Below, in pieces: positions 22,319 through 31,241 of a stretch of DNA of 64,000 nucleotides. The notes under the pieces were generated by a model. The model ran no database searches, was not told where the DNA came from, and saw nothing but the letters and a program-made list of their open reading frames with translations. A program made the translations under genes and the position numbers. Numbering within the stretch: the first letter of the stretch is position 1; each line of letters begins with the position of its first letter. The DNA lies in assembly GCA_045631525.1 (NCBI GenBank), contig JAZQUY010000005.1, positions 11,562 to 75,561 of the forward strand. The letters run 5' to 3'. The stretch is from SIG440 sp045631525. GTDB taxonomy: Bacteria > Bacillota > Clostridia > Monoglobales > Monoglobaceae.

Positions 22319-22837
22319 CTATACCCTTTTAGGATTAAGCTTTTCAATTACCTCGACAATTTTTTCTGACGGAGAAAAAACAGTCATAACTTTTATGCTA
22401 TTTTCAAAATATACCACAAAGTAATTGTTTTCATTATTCTTTTTCTCACAAGCATAAATTTTCTTCACAGAAATATCACCTGCAAACTTTTCATACTCGT
22501 GATTTTTGTCACAATACCCAAACGCCTCAAGGCCTTTTATGTTAACAGTTGTGAGTCTTTTTCTCTTTCTTCTGTTCATAATTTTGTCAATGTCAATTTC
22601 ATTTTTAACCAGAGAATATTCGTATTCAACATTAAATGACATAGAAAACCGATAGGCAAGATATATAACCCCTGCCGTAAGCAAAAACAAAATCGAACCA
22701 AACTGCGGAATAAGCGGAAGAACCACCACTAAAAGAAGATAGGCAAAAATCACACTCAACACCATAAGTCCGAAAACTATAGCAACATCCTTTGCTGTTC
22801 TTTTTCTTTCAACCATTTCTTCAATAAAAATATCCAT
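22319..22837 (-). CDS. Membrane protein, DUF6106-like
   Basis: A 172-residue protein. It starts 'MDIFIEEMVERKRTAKDV' followed by two membrane helices (~19-40 and ~44-62), then a cytoplasmic C-terminal domain of ~110 residues with strands ('YFVVYFENSIKVMTVFSP'). This architecture is common in Clostridia and I believe it is the DUF6106 family, though I could not check. GGAGG is close before the ATG. It overlaps or abuts the AcpS-NnrD gene and follows the glycosyltransferase, so it is part of the same operon. No function is known. Confidence 0.6.
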   Translation of the reverse strand: MDIFIEEMVERKRTAKDVAIVFGLMVLSVIFAYLLLVVVLPLIPQFGSILFLLTAGVIYLAYRFSMSFNVEYEYSLVKNEIDIDKIMNRRKRKRLTTVNIKGLEAFGYCDKNHEYEKFAGDISVKKIYACEKKNNENNYFVVYFENSIKVMTVFSPSEKIVEVIEKLNPKRV

Positions 22838-22860
22838 CTTTTCCTCCTTTTCACCACACC

Positions 22861-24138
22861 TCAGGACTTACCGCCCGAATGTGGTGTGTGAAACCATTCT
22901 TTTTCATCTTTTTTAACAATTCCCCAAATTCCAATGGGAATCCAGGTAATAAGATAAATTACAAATCCAAAAAAGTTTTTTATCACCTTTCGGTCAAGCT
23001 TTTTGTCGTTATAAAGTCCTGCAAGAATGACAAAAATATTTCCGAAAACAAGTACTGAAAGAAGCAAAAACTTCCACTGGTCAAACCACATATTGCAAAG
23101 CAAATTATAAACCAAAGACTTCTCATCAGCAAAGAAAATCATCCCATAAATCACAAGGAAATATCCAAGAGTCACAGGATAAAGGGTGTCACCCCAAAAG
23201 TTCATAAGCATATGGAAAGCATTCGCAGACCTTTCCTCGATCCCTTTTTTCAAAAGGGGTCTGACATACCGAGAAGAAACATCCGCAAGTCCTTGCATCC
23301 AACGTTTTCGCTGTTTCATAGACGTAGACATTTGAGTGGGCTTTTCATCATATACAACAGCCTCGTGGGACCAACCCACCTTTATGTCGCTAAGAGCAAG
23401 TTTAAGTGTAAACTCAGTATCCTCCGCAAGACAAGTAGCTCCCCAGCCATATTCTTTTATAAGTTCTGAAGCCACCGCAAACCCCGTACCGCCAAGACGA
23501 CAACCAAGGTCAAGATTTCCACGTGAAAGCTGAGAAAGTCTGTTGTTTATCCAATACCACAAAGAATATGAAAATGTGAGCCACGAATCAGTGGGGTTTT
23601 TGCTGTCAAGGTATCCCTGAACAGCACGATATCCCTGATTTATCTTGTTATTCATATGAAACAGAAAATCCTTATTCACAACATTATCAGCGTCAAACAC
23701 GCAGATATATTCAAATTCTTCATCAAGAGCAAAAATCTTCTTGAAAGCAAACTCCATAGCAAACCCCTTGCCACGCTCACTTTCATCAACCCTTTCAAAA
23801 ACCACTGCACCACAATCCTCTGCGATTTTTCTGGTGTTGTCCGTACAGTTGTCAGCAACAACAAAAATCTCATAGCAATCAGATGGATAGTCAAGTTCTT
23901 TAAGGCTTTTCACCAAATTCCCCACGACAGCCTCTTCGTTGTGAGCCGCAATAAGCAAAGCAAATTTGTTTTTCTTACTTCCCACCGTTTCTTTTTTTGA
24001 AACTGTGAGAGAAAACAAAGCAAGAACAAAATAATATCCTGCAATAAAAAACAGCAACAGCTGGCATATATCAATAAATACCTTAATCACCAATGCGGAA
24101 ACCGCCTTCCCTTTATCAATACATAAATCTTTGTTCAA
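22861..24138 (-). CDS. Membrane glycosyltransferase, family 2
   Basis: A 425-residue inverting GT-A enzyme. A membrane helix (~18-45) precedes the catalytic domain. That domain has 'LLIAAHNEEAVVGNL', the nucleotide-binding 'FVVADNCTDNT', the DxD in 'ICVFDADNVV', the acceptor motif 'LAEDTEFTLKL', and QRKRW in 'SMKQRKRWMQG', the signature of processive family-2 enzymes such as cellulose and poly-N-acetylglucosamine synthases. Three more helices follow. It probably makes or extends an envelope polysaccharide; the product is unknown. The start is uncertain: TTG 24138 is used, but TTG 24093 or GTG 24090, after an AAGGCGG, would keep all domains. Confidence 0.85.
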   Translation of the reverse strand: MNKDLCIDKGKAVSALVIKVFIDICQLLLFFIAGYYFVLALFSLTVSKKETVGSKKNKFALLIAAHNEEAVVGNLVKSLKELDYPSDCYEIFVVADNCTDNTRKIAEDCGAVVFERVDESERGKGFAMEFAFKKIFALDEEFEYICVFDADNVVNKDFLFHMNNKINQGYRAVQGYLDSKNPTDSWLTFSYSLWYWINNRLSQLSRGNLDLGCRLGGTGFAVASELIKEYGWGATCLAEDTEFTLKLALSDIKVGWSHEAVVYDEKPTQMSTSMKQRKRWMQGLADVSSRYVRPLLKKGIEERSANAFHMLMNFWGDTLYPVTLGYFLVIYGMIFFADEKSLVYNLLCNMWFDQWKFLLLSVLVFGNIFVILAGLYNDKKLDRKVIKNFFGFVIYLITWIPIGIWGIVKKDEKEWFHTPHSGGKS

Positions 24139-24207
24139 TAATAAATATTCTTCTCATCCAGGAACATATTCCAGAGCGCCTTGAGCAAAACACAATACAT
24201 CAGTGTT

Positions 24208-24236
24208 ATTATACATTAACCGACAAATAATTTCAA
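24208..24236 (-). promoter_or_regulatory. Promoter of the glycosyltransferase operon
   Basis: On the minus strand TTGAAA (24231-24236), 17 bases and TATAAT (24208-24213). It serves the operon from the GT2 gene down to the secreted protein. Confidence 0.65.
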
Positions 24237-24252
24237 TAGGTTTAGAGAAACT

Positions 24253-24321
24253 TTTATTGTATGCCACTCTTTTTCTTCCGCCATTTCGGTAACTTTGTGA
24301 ATCTTTACAGCATACAATAAA
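24253..24321. repeat. 12-bp inverted repeat flanking 45 bases in the GT2-cysE intergenic region
   Basis: TTTATTGTATGC (24253-24264) and its perfect complement GCATACAATAAA (24310-24321). The whole 24139-24449 stretch has no gene; apart from the promoters on both sides, this dyad is the only structure seen. It could be a pair of regulator half-sites, a long stem-loop, or a small mobile-element relic. Confidence 0.5.
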
Positions 24322-24373
24322 TTTTGAGATGTATATTTAGATGATTTTATGACAAATTTTTATAAGAAATCAC

Positions 24374-24402
24374 TTTACTATCTTAAAACTTTAGTGTATA
24401 AT
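24374..24402 (+). promoter_or_regulatory. Promoter of cysE
   Basis: TTTACT (24374-24379), 17 bases, TATAAT (24397-24402). The leader is only about 40 bases, too short for a T-box. Confidence 0.6.
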
Positions 24403-24449
24403 ATCTATGTATGTAAATTTATCCACAGAAAACTGTGAGGTTTTATTAT

Positions 24450-25106
24450 ATGAACTTTTTCAAAACATTAAAACTCGAGGTTGATTTGGCGTTTGAACGT
24501 GACCCCGCCGCAAGAAGCAGGCTTCAGGTATTGTTCTTATACCCTGGTGTAAAAGCAATGCTCAGTTACCGCCTTGCCCACAAGCTGCATCAGCACGGTT
24601 TTTATTTCCTTGCCGACTGGGTTTCAAAACGTGCAAGGCGCAAAACCGGCATAGAAATCCACCCCGCAGCAAAGATAGGCACAGGTCTTTTCATCGACCA
24701 CGGCATGGGTGTGGTGATTGGTGAAACTGCCATAATCGGTGACAACTGCACCATTTACCAGGGCGTGACTCTGGGCGGCACAGGAAAAGACAAGGGAAAG
24801 CGTCACCCAACTATTGGGAACAATGTTACCATCGGCAGCGGTGCCAAAGTTCTTGGACCATTCACCGTGGGTGACAACAGCAAAATCGCAGCAAATGCAG
24901 TTGTGCTCAACGAAATTCCACCCAACAGCACTTGTGTCGGCGTTCCTGCCCACATAGTAAAGCGCGACAACGTAAAAATCGCCCCTGCAAAAATTGATTT
25001 GGACCAGATTCACATTCCAGACCCCGTTTCAATGGAGCTTTGCAAGCTGCGTGTTGAACTCGACAACCTGAAATCAAGCCTTAAAAACGACAATCCCAAG
25101 GAATAA
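24450..25106 (+). CDS. cysE: Serine O-acetyltransferase
   Basis: A 218-residue hexapeptide-repeat transferase that makes O-acetylserine from serine and acetyl-CoA, the first step of cysteine synthesis. The N-terminal helical domain has 'LEVDLAFERDPAARSRLQ' and the left-handed beta helix has 'IGTGLFIDHGMGVVIGET', 'IYQGVTLGGTGKDKGKRHP' and 'IAANAVVLNEIPPN'. The catalytic His of DHGMG and Asp/His of the active site are present. It starts at ATG 24450, GAGGT lying eight bases before; an in-frame GTG five codons earlier is part of that ribosome binding site. It heads a run with cysS and, further on, cysK. Confidence 0.94.
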   Translation: MNFFKTLKLEVDLAFERDPAARSRLQVLFLYPGVKAMLSYRLAHKLHQHGFYFLADWVSKRARRKTGIEIHPAAKIGTGLFIDHGMGVVIGETAIIGDNCTIYQGVTLGGTGKDKGKRHPTIGNNVTIGSGAKVLGPFTVGDNSKIAANAVVLNEIPPNSTCVGVPAHIVKRDNVKIAPAKIDLDQIHIPDPVSMELCKLRVELDNLKSSLKNDNPKE

Positions 25107-25135
25107 ACATTCCCGTTACAGAAAGGACTATCAAA

Positions 25136-26542
25136 ATGAAAGTTTTCAATACATTGACCCGAAAAAAAGAAGAACTCGTCCCCGTGGAAAAGGGCGTTAT
25201 CCGTATGTACTCCTGCGGCCCCACAGTGTATAACTATTTCCACATAGGAAACGCACGTCCCTTTATCATTTTTGATACACTCCGCCGTTATCTTGAATAC
25301 AGCGGCTTCAAGGTATATTTCGCCCAGAACTTCACCGACATTGATGACAAAATGATAAACAAGGCAAACGAGCTGGGCATCACCGTCAAAGAGCTTGCCG
25401 ACCAATATATCGCTGAATATTTCAAGGACGCTGACGGTCTTGGTATCAAGCGAGCTACCTTCCACCCAAGAGCAACCGACAACATCGACGCAATCATTGA
25501 AATAGTAAAAGAGCTTGAAGACAACGGCTATGCATACAACGTAGACGGAGACGTATATTTCGCAGCAAAAAAATTCGAGGAATATGGAAAGCTTTCACAC
25601 CAGCCCCTTGAAGATTTGGAAAGCGGTGCAAGAATAAACATAAACGAAGACAAGCGTGACCCTATGGACTTTGCCCTCTGGAAAAAACAAAAGCCGGGCG
25701 AGCCCGCTTGGGAAAGTCCCTGGGGTATGGGAAGACCGGGCTGGCATATTGAGTGCAGTGCCATGGCAAACAAGTTTCTGGCAAAGACCATTGACATCCA
25801 CAGCGGCGGTCAGGACCTTATCTTCCCCCACCACGAAAACGAAATCGCCCAGAGCGAATGTGCCCACGGCGTTACCTTTGCCAACTATTGGATGCACAAT
25901 GGCTATATAAATATCGACAACAAAAAAATGTCAAAATCTTTGGGCAACTTCTTCACAGTCCGTGAAATTGCCGAAGAATTTGACTATGAAGTTATCCGTT
26001 TCTTTATGCTTTCAGCACATTACAGAAGTCCCATAAACTTCAGCAAAGACCTTATGCAGTCGGCAAAATCCGCCCTTGACAGAATTTATAACTGCCTTGG
26101 GGATATGACCTTCGCTATGGAAAACGCAGAAAGTCGTGGGAATCTTTCCAAAAAGGAAACTGCATACAAAGAAACGGTTGCCGCCCTCAAAGAAAAATAC
26201 ATCGCAGCTATGGACGATGACCTCAACACAGCGGATGCCATTTCCGTTATTTTTGAGCTTGTTTCAGAAGCAAACAAAAACATTATTGGAAATACTGATT
26301 TTTCAAAGGAAACCATTGCCGCAACCATCGACACAATCCGTGAGCTTGGCGGTGTTTTGGGACTTCTTACAAAAGATGCGACTAGCGACACAGACGACGA
26401 AATAAACGCTATCCTTAAAGAACGCGAAACAGCCCGCAAGGAAAAGAACTGGGCAAAATCAGACGAACTTCGTGATAAACTGCGTGAATTGGGTATAATA
26501 GTAAAAGACGCCCCACAAGGCCAGCAAATAACAAAAGCCTGA
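25136..26542 (+). CDS. cysS: Cysteinyl-tRNA synthetase
   Basis: A 468-residue class I aminoacyl-tRNA synthetase. The first zinc ligand Cys and the HIGH-equivalent appear in 'YSCGPTVYNYFHIGNARPF' (~26-41). Further zinc ligands are in 'WHIECSAMA' and 'SGGQDLIFPHHENEIAQSE'. The KMSKS loop is at ~263 ('NKKMSKSLGN'). The C-terminal anticodon-binding helical part ends normally. Gene start is ATG 25136 with GAAAGGA upstream. It lies 29 bases after cysE, linking cysteine supply with charging. No T-box was found. Confidence 0.97.
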   Translation: MKVFNTLTRKKEELVPVEKGVIRMYSCGPTVYNYFHIGNARPFIIFDTLRRYLEYSGFKVYFAQNFTDIDDKMINKANELGITVKELADQYIAEYFKDADGLGIKRATFHPRATDNIDAIIEIVKELEDNGYAYNVDGDVYFAAKKFEEYGKLSHQPLEDLESGARININEDKRDPMDFALWKKQKPGEPAWESPWGMGRPGWHIECSAMANKFLAKTIDIHSGGQDLIFPHHENEIAQSECAHGVTFANYWMHNGYINIDNKKMSKSLGNFFTVREIAEEFDYEVIRFFMLSAHYRSPINFSKDLMQSAKSALDRIYNCLGDMTFAMENAESRGNLSKKETAYKETVAALKEKYIAAMDDDLNTADAISVIFELVSEANKNIIGNTDFSKETIAATIDTIRELGGVLGLLTKDATSDTDDEINAILKERETARKEKNWAKSDELRDKLRELGIIVKDAPQGQQITKA

Positions 26543-26564
26543 TTAACTATGTGAGGTAATTCTT

Positions 26565-26969
26565 ATGCTTGATACATTTATCAAAGAATTTGAGGTGGGG
26601 AAAAAAGTCCCTCCAAACCAATATTCGCCCCTTGCCCTTGCATACCTCGGTGATGCGGTATATGAGCTTTTTGTCAGAACCTATCTTTTAAGAGACCTGA
26701 ATATGCCGGTTCAAAAGCTCCACAAATCCGCAATCAGCATGGTCAACGCAAAGGCTCAGTCCGACCTTTATCAGAAAATCAAGGACATCCTCACCGAAGA
26801 AGAAACCGCAGTCTACAAACGGGGCAGAAACACAAACTCACACCCGCCGAAAAACGCAGATTTAATTGACTATAAATCTGCAACCGGTGTCGAAGCACTG
26901 ATTGGTTATCTCTATTTAAAAGGCGACAGCGAAAGAATTCTTGAACTTATGCGAAACCTTATCATCTGA
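26565..26969 (+). CDS. mrnC: Mini-ribonuclease III (MrnC)
   Basis: A 134-residue RNase III-like nuclease without a double-stranded-RNA-binding domain. It matures 23S rRNA in Firmicutes. The catalytic signature is in 'LALAYLGDAVYELFVRTYLL', and the second acidic pair in 'SATGVEALIGYLYLKGD'. 'YKRGRNTNSHPPKNA' is typical of MrnC. It directly follows cysS by 22 bases, the same neighbour as in many Firmicutes. Start ATG has GTGAGG upstream. Confidence 0.94.
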   Translation: MLDTFIKEFEVGKKVPPNQYSPLALAYLGDAVYELFVRTYLLRDLNMPVQKLHKSAISMVNAKAQSDLYQKIKDILTEEETAVYKRGRNTNSHPPKNADLIDYKSATGVEALIGYLYLKGDSERILELMRNLII

Positions 26970-27014
26970 CAGTCTTTGCATTTTTACATATTAAACTTTA
27001 GGAGATGTGTGAAA

Positions 27015-27851
27015 ATGCTTGCTGCTCTGAGAAAATATTTTTTTGTTTTGCTGGGCTCATTTGTTGTGGCACTGTCACTAAATCTATTTTTGATTCCTGC
27101 AGACATTGCCCCCGGTGGCTTAAGCGGTATTTCAATTCTCATTAACCACCTGACAAAGATTCCTGTGGGAATTTCCATTCTTTTTTTGAATATTCCCATA
27201 TTTTTGTTTAGCCTCAAATACTTTGACAAAAGCTTTCTCATATCATCACTTTTCGGTATGATTTCTTTGTCCGTATTCACAGACATCTTTGCTTTTTTAA
27301 ATCCTGTGACAAGGGACCTCCTTTTGTCAGCAATATACGGTGGAAGCTTTATGGGTCTTGGCCTTGGCATAGTTTTCTGGTCAGGCTCAACCACAGGCGG
27401 CACAGACATTGCTGCACAAATTTTAAAGAAACATTTTCCTTCCTTTTCAATAGGGCGATTTATCCTTATAATCGATATCGCCATAATTTTTTTGGCAGGT
27501 CTCACTTTTAACAGATGGGAAGTTATCCTTTATTCCGCAATAGCACTCTTCTTCTGCTCTCACGTGGTAGATTTGATGCTCGAGGGCATTGATTTTGCAA
27601 AAATAGCTTATATCATATCGGACAAACCCGAAGAAATTTCCTTTGGCATTTATGAACAACTAAACCGCGGCACCACCGCACTCCACGCATCATCTCACTA
27701 TACAAAAAACGAAAAAACCGTTCTTATGTGTGTGGTAAAAAAATACGAAATAAACAAACTGAAAAAAATTATAAAGCTCATTGACAGCGGTGCTTTTGTC
27801 GTTCTCTCCGACGCCCACGAGGTGTTGGGGAACGGTTTTAAAACCACCTGA
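27015..27851 (+). CDS. YitT-family membrane protein (DUF161/DUF2179)
   Basis: A 278-residue protein with about five membrane helices. They include 'YFFVLLGSFVVALSLNLFL', 'SILFLNIPIFLFSLKYF' and 'GGSFMGLGLGIVFWSGST', then a cytoplasmic C-terminal domain of ~70 residues (DUF2179) with 'YKNEKTVLMCVVKKYEINKL'-like residues and 'SDAHEVLGNGF'. The motif 'ADIAPGGLSGISILI' and 'GSTTGGTDIAAQIL' is characteristic of the family. Function is unknown, possibly transport. The ATG at 27015 is chosen; a GTG two codons earlier shares the same AGGAG. Confidence 0.85.
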   Translation: MLAALRKYFFVLLGSFVVALSLNLFLIPADIAPGGLSGISILINHLTKIPVGISILFLNIPIFLFSLKYFDKSFLISSLFGMISLSVFTDIFAFLNPVTRDLLLSAIYGGSFMGLGLGIVFWSGSTTGGTDIAAQILKKHFPSFSIGRFILIIDIAIIFLAGLTFNRWEVILYSAIALFFCSHVVDLMLEGIDFAKIAYIISDKPEEISFGIYEQLNRGTTALHASSHYTKNEKTVLMCVVKKYEINKLKKIIKLIDSGAFVVLSDAHEVLGNGFKTT

Positions 27852-27901
27852 GCTTTATACCACAATATAAACAATTTTCAAGCAAACGGAGGCCAACAAC
27901 C

Positions 27902-28747
27902 ATGAACAACAATTACACAGAGCTCAAGCGGTCCGCTGCAAACATCCGCAAAATGGTGCTTGAAGCAACCTGCAATGCCAAATCCGGTCACCCGGGTGGC
28001 TCGCTCTCTTCAGCAGATATTCTGGCATATCTCTTTATATCGGAGATGAATATCGACCCCAAGAATCCCCAAAATCCAGACCGTGACAGATTTGTTCTTT
28101 CAAAAGGTCACGCTTCACCCGCCCTCTACGGTGCCCTTGCGGAGCGTGGATTTATTCCAAAAGAAGACATCAAAACATTCAGAAATGCCGAAAGCTATCT
28201 TCAGGGACACCCTGATATGAAAGGTGTAAAAGGTGTAGATATGTCAACCGGGTCTTTGGGCCAGGGCATAAGTGCAGCCTGCGGAATGGCACTTGCCGGA
28301 AAGCTCAACAAAAAGGATTATCGGGTTTATTCAATTATCGGCGACGGCGAATGCGAAGAGGGTCAGGTATGGGAAGCAGCAATGTTTGCCGCTCACTATA
28401 AGCTTGACAATCTCACCGTTTTTCTTGATTTCAATAACCTCCAGATTGACGGAAATATACGCGACGTCATGAACCCCACACCTTTTGATAAAAAATTTGA
28501 AGCCTTCAACTGGAACGTTCTCACAATAGATGGCCACGATTTTGGGGAAATAGAAGATGCCGTCAAAAAAGCAAAGGAAACAAAAGGAATGCCTACAATA
28601 ATTATCGCAAACACCATAAAAGGCAAAGGTGTTTCGTTCATGGAAAACCAGTGCAGCTGGCACGGCAGTGCTCCCTCTGTTGAGCAGTGCGAGATAGGCA
28701 CTCGTGAACTTGATGAATACATAAATTCTTTAGGAGGTGCACTCTAA
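27902..28747 (+). CDS. Transketolase, N-terminal subunit
   Basis: A 281-residue protein equal to the first (pyrimidine/TPP diphosphate-binding) half of transketolase. It has 'CNAKSGHPGGSLSSADIL' with the substrate-binding His, 'FVLSKGHASPALYGAL', and the TPP motif 'IGDGECEEGQVWEA' through 'DFNNLQIDG'. It pairs with the next gene's product to move two-carbon units in the non-oxidative pentose phosphate pathway. GGAGG precedes ATG. The stop and the next ATG overlap in TAATG, so the subunits are made in step. Confidence 0.93.
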   Translation: MNNNYTELKRSAANIRKMVLEATCNAKSGHPGGSLSSADILAYLFISEMNIDPKNPQNPDRDRFVLSKGHASPALYGALAERGFIPKEDIKTFRNAESYLQGHPDMKGVKGVDMSTGSLGQGISAACGMALAGKLNKKDYRVYSIIGDGECEEGQVWEAAMFAAHYKLDNLTVFLDFNNLQIDGNIRDVMNPTPFDKKFEAFNWNVLTIDGHDFGEIEDAVKKAKETKGMPTIIIANTIKGKGVSFMENQCSWHGSAPSVEQCEIGTRELDEYINSLGGAL

Positions 28748-29691
28748 TGTACAAAATCGGTGAAAAGATAGCAACACGTGAAGCTTATGGTGCAGCTCTT
28801 GCAGAGTTTGGCTGTGATGAAAGAATTGTCGTTCTTGATGCTGACCTTTCAAAGTCTACCAAAACAGACTGCTTCAAAAAAGCATATCCCGAAAGATTTA
28901 TAAATGCAGGTATCGCTGAGGGCAATATGATGGCTGTTGCAGCAGGAATGTCAACTTGTGGTAATATCGTTTTCGCAAGCTCCTTTGCAATGTTCGCCTC
29001 AGGCAGAGCATTTGAACAAATCCGCAACTCCATCGGCTATCCTTGTCTGAACGTGAAAATCGGTGCAACCCACGCAGGTATTTCCGTTGGCGAAGATGGC
29101 GCTACTCACCAGTGTCTTGAAGATATAGGCATTATGCGCACAATCCCCAATATGACAATCATCAATCCTGCCGATGCCACAGAAGCCCGCCTTGCAGTAA
29201 AAGCCGCAATCGACCATCAAGGTCCCGTTTATTTGAGATTCGGAAGGCTTGCTGTTCCCACAGTTTTTGATGAAAACTACAAATTCGAATTTGGCAAAGG
29301 TGTTGAACTGGAAAGTGGCTCTGACCTTACAATTATTGCAACGGGTCTTATGGTTCCTTATGCACTTGAAGCAAGAACTGCTCTCAAAGAGCTTGGCATT
29401 TCAGCAAGGGTAGTCAATATGCCAACAATAAAACCCATCGACAAAGAAATTATCATAAAAGCAGCAAAGGAAACTGGTGCAATCGTTACAGCCGAAGAAC
29501 ATAACGTTATCGGCGGTCTTGGAAGCGCAGTTGCTGAAGTCCTTTCAGAAAACGCCCCTGTTCCCATGGCAAGGGTTGGCACTCAGGATGTGTTTGGCCG
29601 TTCCGGTACTCCCCAGAAGCTCTTTGAAATCTATGGCCTTGATACAAAGACAATCGTGGAAAAAGCAAAAGAAGTCCTCGCTAAGAAATAA
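28747..29691 (+). CDS. Transketolase, C-terminal subunit
   Basis: A 314-residue protein equal to the second half of transketolase. The pyrimidine-binding domain has 'VVLDADLSKSTKTDCF', 'NAGIAEGNMMAVAAGMS' with the catalytic Glu, and 'IGATHAGISVGEDGATHQ'. The C-terminal domain has 'LIIATGLMVPYAL' and 'TAEEHNVIGGLGSAVAE'. It starts in a TAATG overlap with the N-terminal subunit. Split transketolase is common in Clostridia and archaea. Together they form the active enzyme. Confidence 0.93.
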   Translation: MYKIGEKIATREAYGAALAEFGCDERIVVLDADLSKSTKTDCFKKAYPERFINAGIAEGNMMAVAAGMSTCGNIVFASSFAMFASGRAFEQIRNSIGYPCLNVKIGATHAGISVGEDGATHQCLEDIGIMRTIPNMTIINPADATEARLAVKAAIDHQGPVYLRFGRLAVPTVFDENYKFEFGKGVELESGSDLTIIATGLMVPYALEARTALKELGISARVVNMPTIKPIDKEIIIKAAKETGAIVTAEEHNVIGGLGSAVAEVLSENAPVPMARVGTQDVFGRSGTPQKLFEIYGLDTKTIVEKAKEVLAKK

Positions 29692-29739
29692 GTACATAAC
29701 AAACCTTTTAGGTTTAACTTTTGAAAGGGGCTTTTAAAT

Positions 29740-30669
29740 ATGAAAGTTTTCAATTCAGTAAGTGAACTCATCGGCACAACTCCGCTTCTTTGTCTATCAA
29801 GGTATGCGACCAAAATCGGTCTTGATGCCACAATCCTCGCAAAGCTTGAATATTTCAATCCAGCAGGAAGTGCCAAAGACCGCATCGCAAAAAAAATGAT
29901 TGAAGATGCAGAAGAAAAAGGTCTTTTGAAACCCGATTCTGTGATAATCGAGCCAACAAGCGGCAACACAGGCATCGGTCTTGCAGCAGTTGCGGCATCA
30001 AAGGGTTACAAAACCATTTTCACTATGCCCGAAACCATGAGCATTGAGCGTCAGAACCTTTTGAAAGCTTATGGCGCGGAGATTATCCTCACCGACGGAA
30101 AACTCGGGATGAATGGAGCAATCCAAAAAGCCAACGAGATTGCTGAAAAAACTGAAAACAGCTTCATTCCATCACAGTTTGAAAATCCCTCAAACCCAAA
30201 GGCACATTACCTCTCAACCGGTCCTGAAATATGGACCGATACCGACGGGAAAGTCGATATTTTTGTTGCAGGCGTGGGCACAGGCGGGACAATCAGCGGC
30301 ACGGGAAAATTTCTTAAGGAACAAAACCCTGATATAAAAATCGTGGCGGTTGAACCAGCCGGCTCTCCCGTTCTTTCCAAAGGCACATCGGGTCCCCACG
30401 GTCTTCAAGGAATAGGCGCAGGGTTTATTCCAAAAGCCCTTGACACCTCTGTAATTGACGAAATCGTTACTGTAACCGAAGATGATGCATATAATGCAAG
30501 CCGCACCCTTGCAAAACATGAGGGAATTTTGGCTGGCATTTCATCAGGAGCAGCCCTTTTCGCCGCAACTGAAATCGCAAAACGCCCTGAAAACGAAGGC
30601 AAAATCATTGTGGTTTTGCTCCCTGATACAGGCGAACGTTATATGTCGACAGCACTATTTGCTGAATAA
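29740..30669 (+). CDS. cysK: Cysteine synthase A (O-acetylserine sulfhydrylase)
   Basis: A 309-residue PLP enzyme that makes cysteine from O-acetylserine and sulfide. The PLP lysine is Lys46 in 'NPAGSAKDR'. The substrate-binding loop is 'PTSGNTGIGLAA' at ~70-81, and the phosphate-binding loop 'GVGTGGTISGTG'. The C-terminal helix end 'GERYMSTALF' is typical. Together with cysE in the same co-directional cluster it completes the pathway to cysteine. A strong terminator follows. Confidence 0.96.
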   Translation: MKVFNSVSELIGTTPLLCLSRYATKIGLDATILAKLEYFNPAGSAKDRIAKKMIEDAEEKGLLKPDSVIIEPTSGNTGIGLAAVAASKGYKTIFTMPETMSIERQNLLKAYGAEIILTDGKLGMNGAIQKANEIAEKTENSFIPSQFENPSNPKAHYLSTGPEIWTDTDGKVDIFVAGVGTGGTISGTGKFLKEQNPDIKIVAVEPAGSPVLSKGTSGPHGLQGIGAGFIPKALDTSVIDEIVTVTEDDAYNASRTLAKHEGILAGISSGAALFAATEIAKRPENEGKIIVVLLPDTGERYMSTALFAE

Positions 30670-30680
30670 AAAGATATAAA

Positions 30681-30710
30681 AAGAACGTTTTGGCATTCCA
30701 AAACGTTCTT
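30681..30710. terminator. Bidirectional terminator after cysK and dut
   Basis: 13-bp stem AAGAACGTTTTGG / CCAAAACGTTCTT with a 4-base loop and T-runs on the plus strand. Confidence 0.85.
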
Positions 30711-30716
30711 TCTTTT

Positions 30717-31223
30717 TTATTTTGATGTGCTTCCAAATCCACCATTTCTTACATCTGTCACATCATCATCGACAGTAATCCCATATTCAAGGAATATCCC
30801 TTGTGCGAAAGCATCTCCACAATTTATTGTGACAGTTTTTCCATCCTTTGAATCGTTTGTTATTTTGATAAAAATATGTCCTTCGTTGTCCGAGTAATAA
30901 TAATCGCTGACAATAATCCCAACAGTATTGTTAAGCTGAAGTCTGTACTTAAATCCAAGTCCGCTTCGGGGATAAATTTTAAGAACCCACCCCTCATCAA
31001 TCTTCACCCTGATGCCGGTGGGCATTTTTATGCTCTCACCCGGTGCAAGCACCACGCTTTTCACCGCAAAAAAGTCATATCCAGCAGAGCCTTTTGTGGC
31101 ACGTTTTGGCAGCTTTACATAATCAAAAGCATCATAAATTCCTTTCCCCGTGCCAAAACAATCCGCCCATCCAAGAACAAACTGTTCGTTGCTTACCTTT
31201 TCAAATTGTGCAATTCTTTTCAT
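30717..31223 (-). CDS. dut: dUTP diphosphatase (dUTPase)
   Basis: A 168-residue trimeric dUTPase that hydrolyses dUTP to dUMP. Motif I is 'KGSAGYDFFA', II 'PRSGLGFKY', III 'LNNTVGIIVSDYYY', IV 'GDAFAQGIFL' and V 'RNGGFGSTSK'. The first ~45 residues before motif I are longer than in the short bacterial enzymes, but similar N-termini occur in Clostridia. GGAGGAG precedes the ATG. It is the last gene of a long minus run and shares its terminator with cysK. Could be of phage origin, but composition gives no hint. Confidence 0.88.
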   Translation of the reverse strand: MKRIAQFEKVSNEQFVLGWADCFGTGKGIYDAFDYVKLPKRATKGSAGYDFFAVKSVVLAPGESIKMPTGIRVKIDEGWVLKIYPRSGLGFKYRLQLNNTVGIIVSDYYYSDNEGHIFIKITNDSKDGKTVTINCGDAFAQGIFLEYGITVDDDVTDVRNGGFGSTSK

Positions 31224-31241
31224 TTTATCTCCTCCATAAAA

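Noticed and set aside
24403..24449. T-box or other riboswitch before cysE/cysS
   Set aside because: The leader from the -10 to the start is about 40 bases, too short; the cysS leader is 29 bases.
30717..31223. dut as part of a second prophage remnant
   Set aside because: Neighbours are host genes in the same operon and no other phage gene is near.
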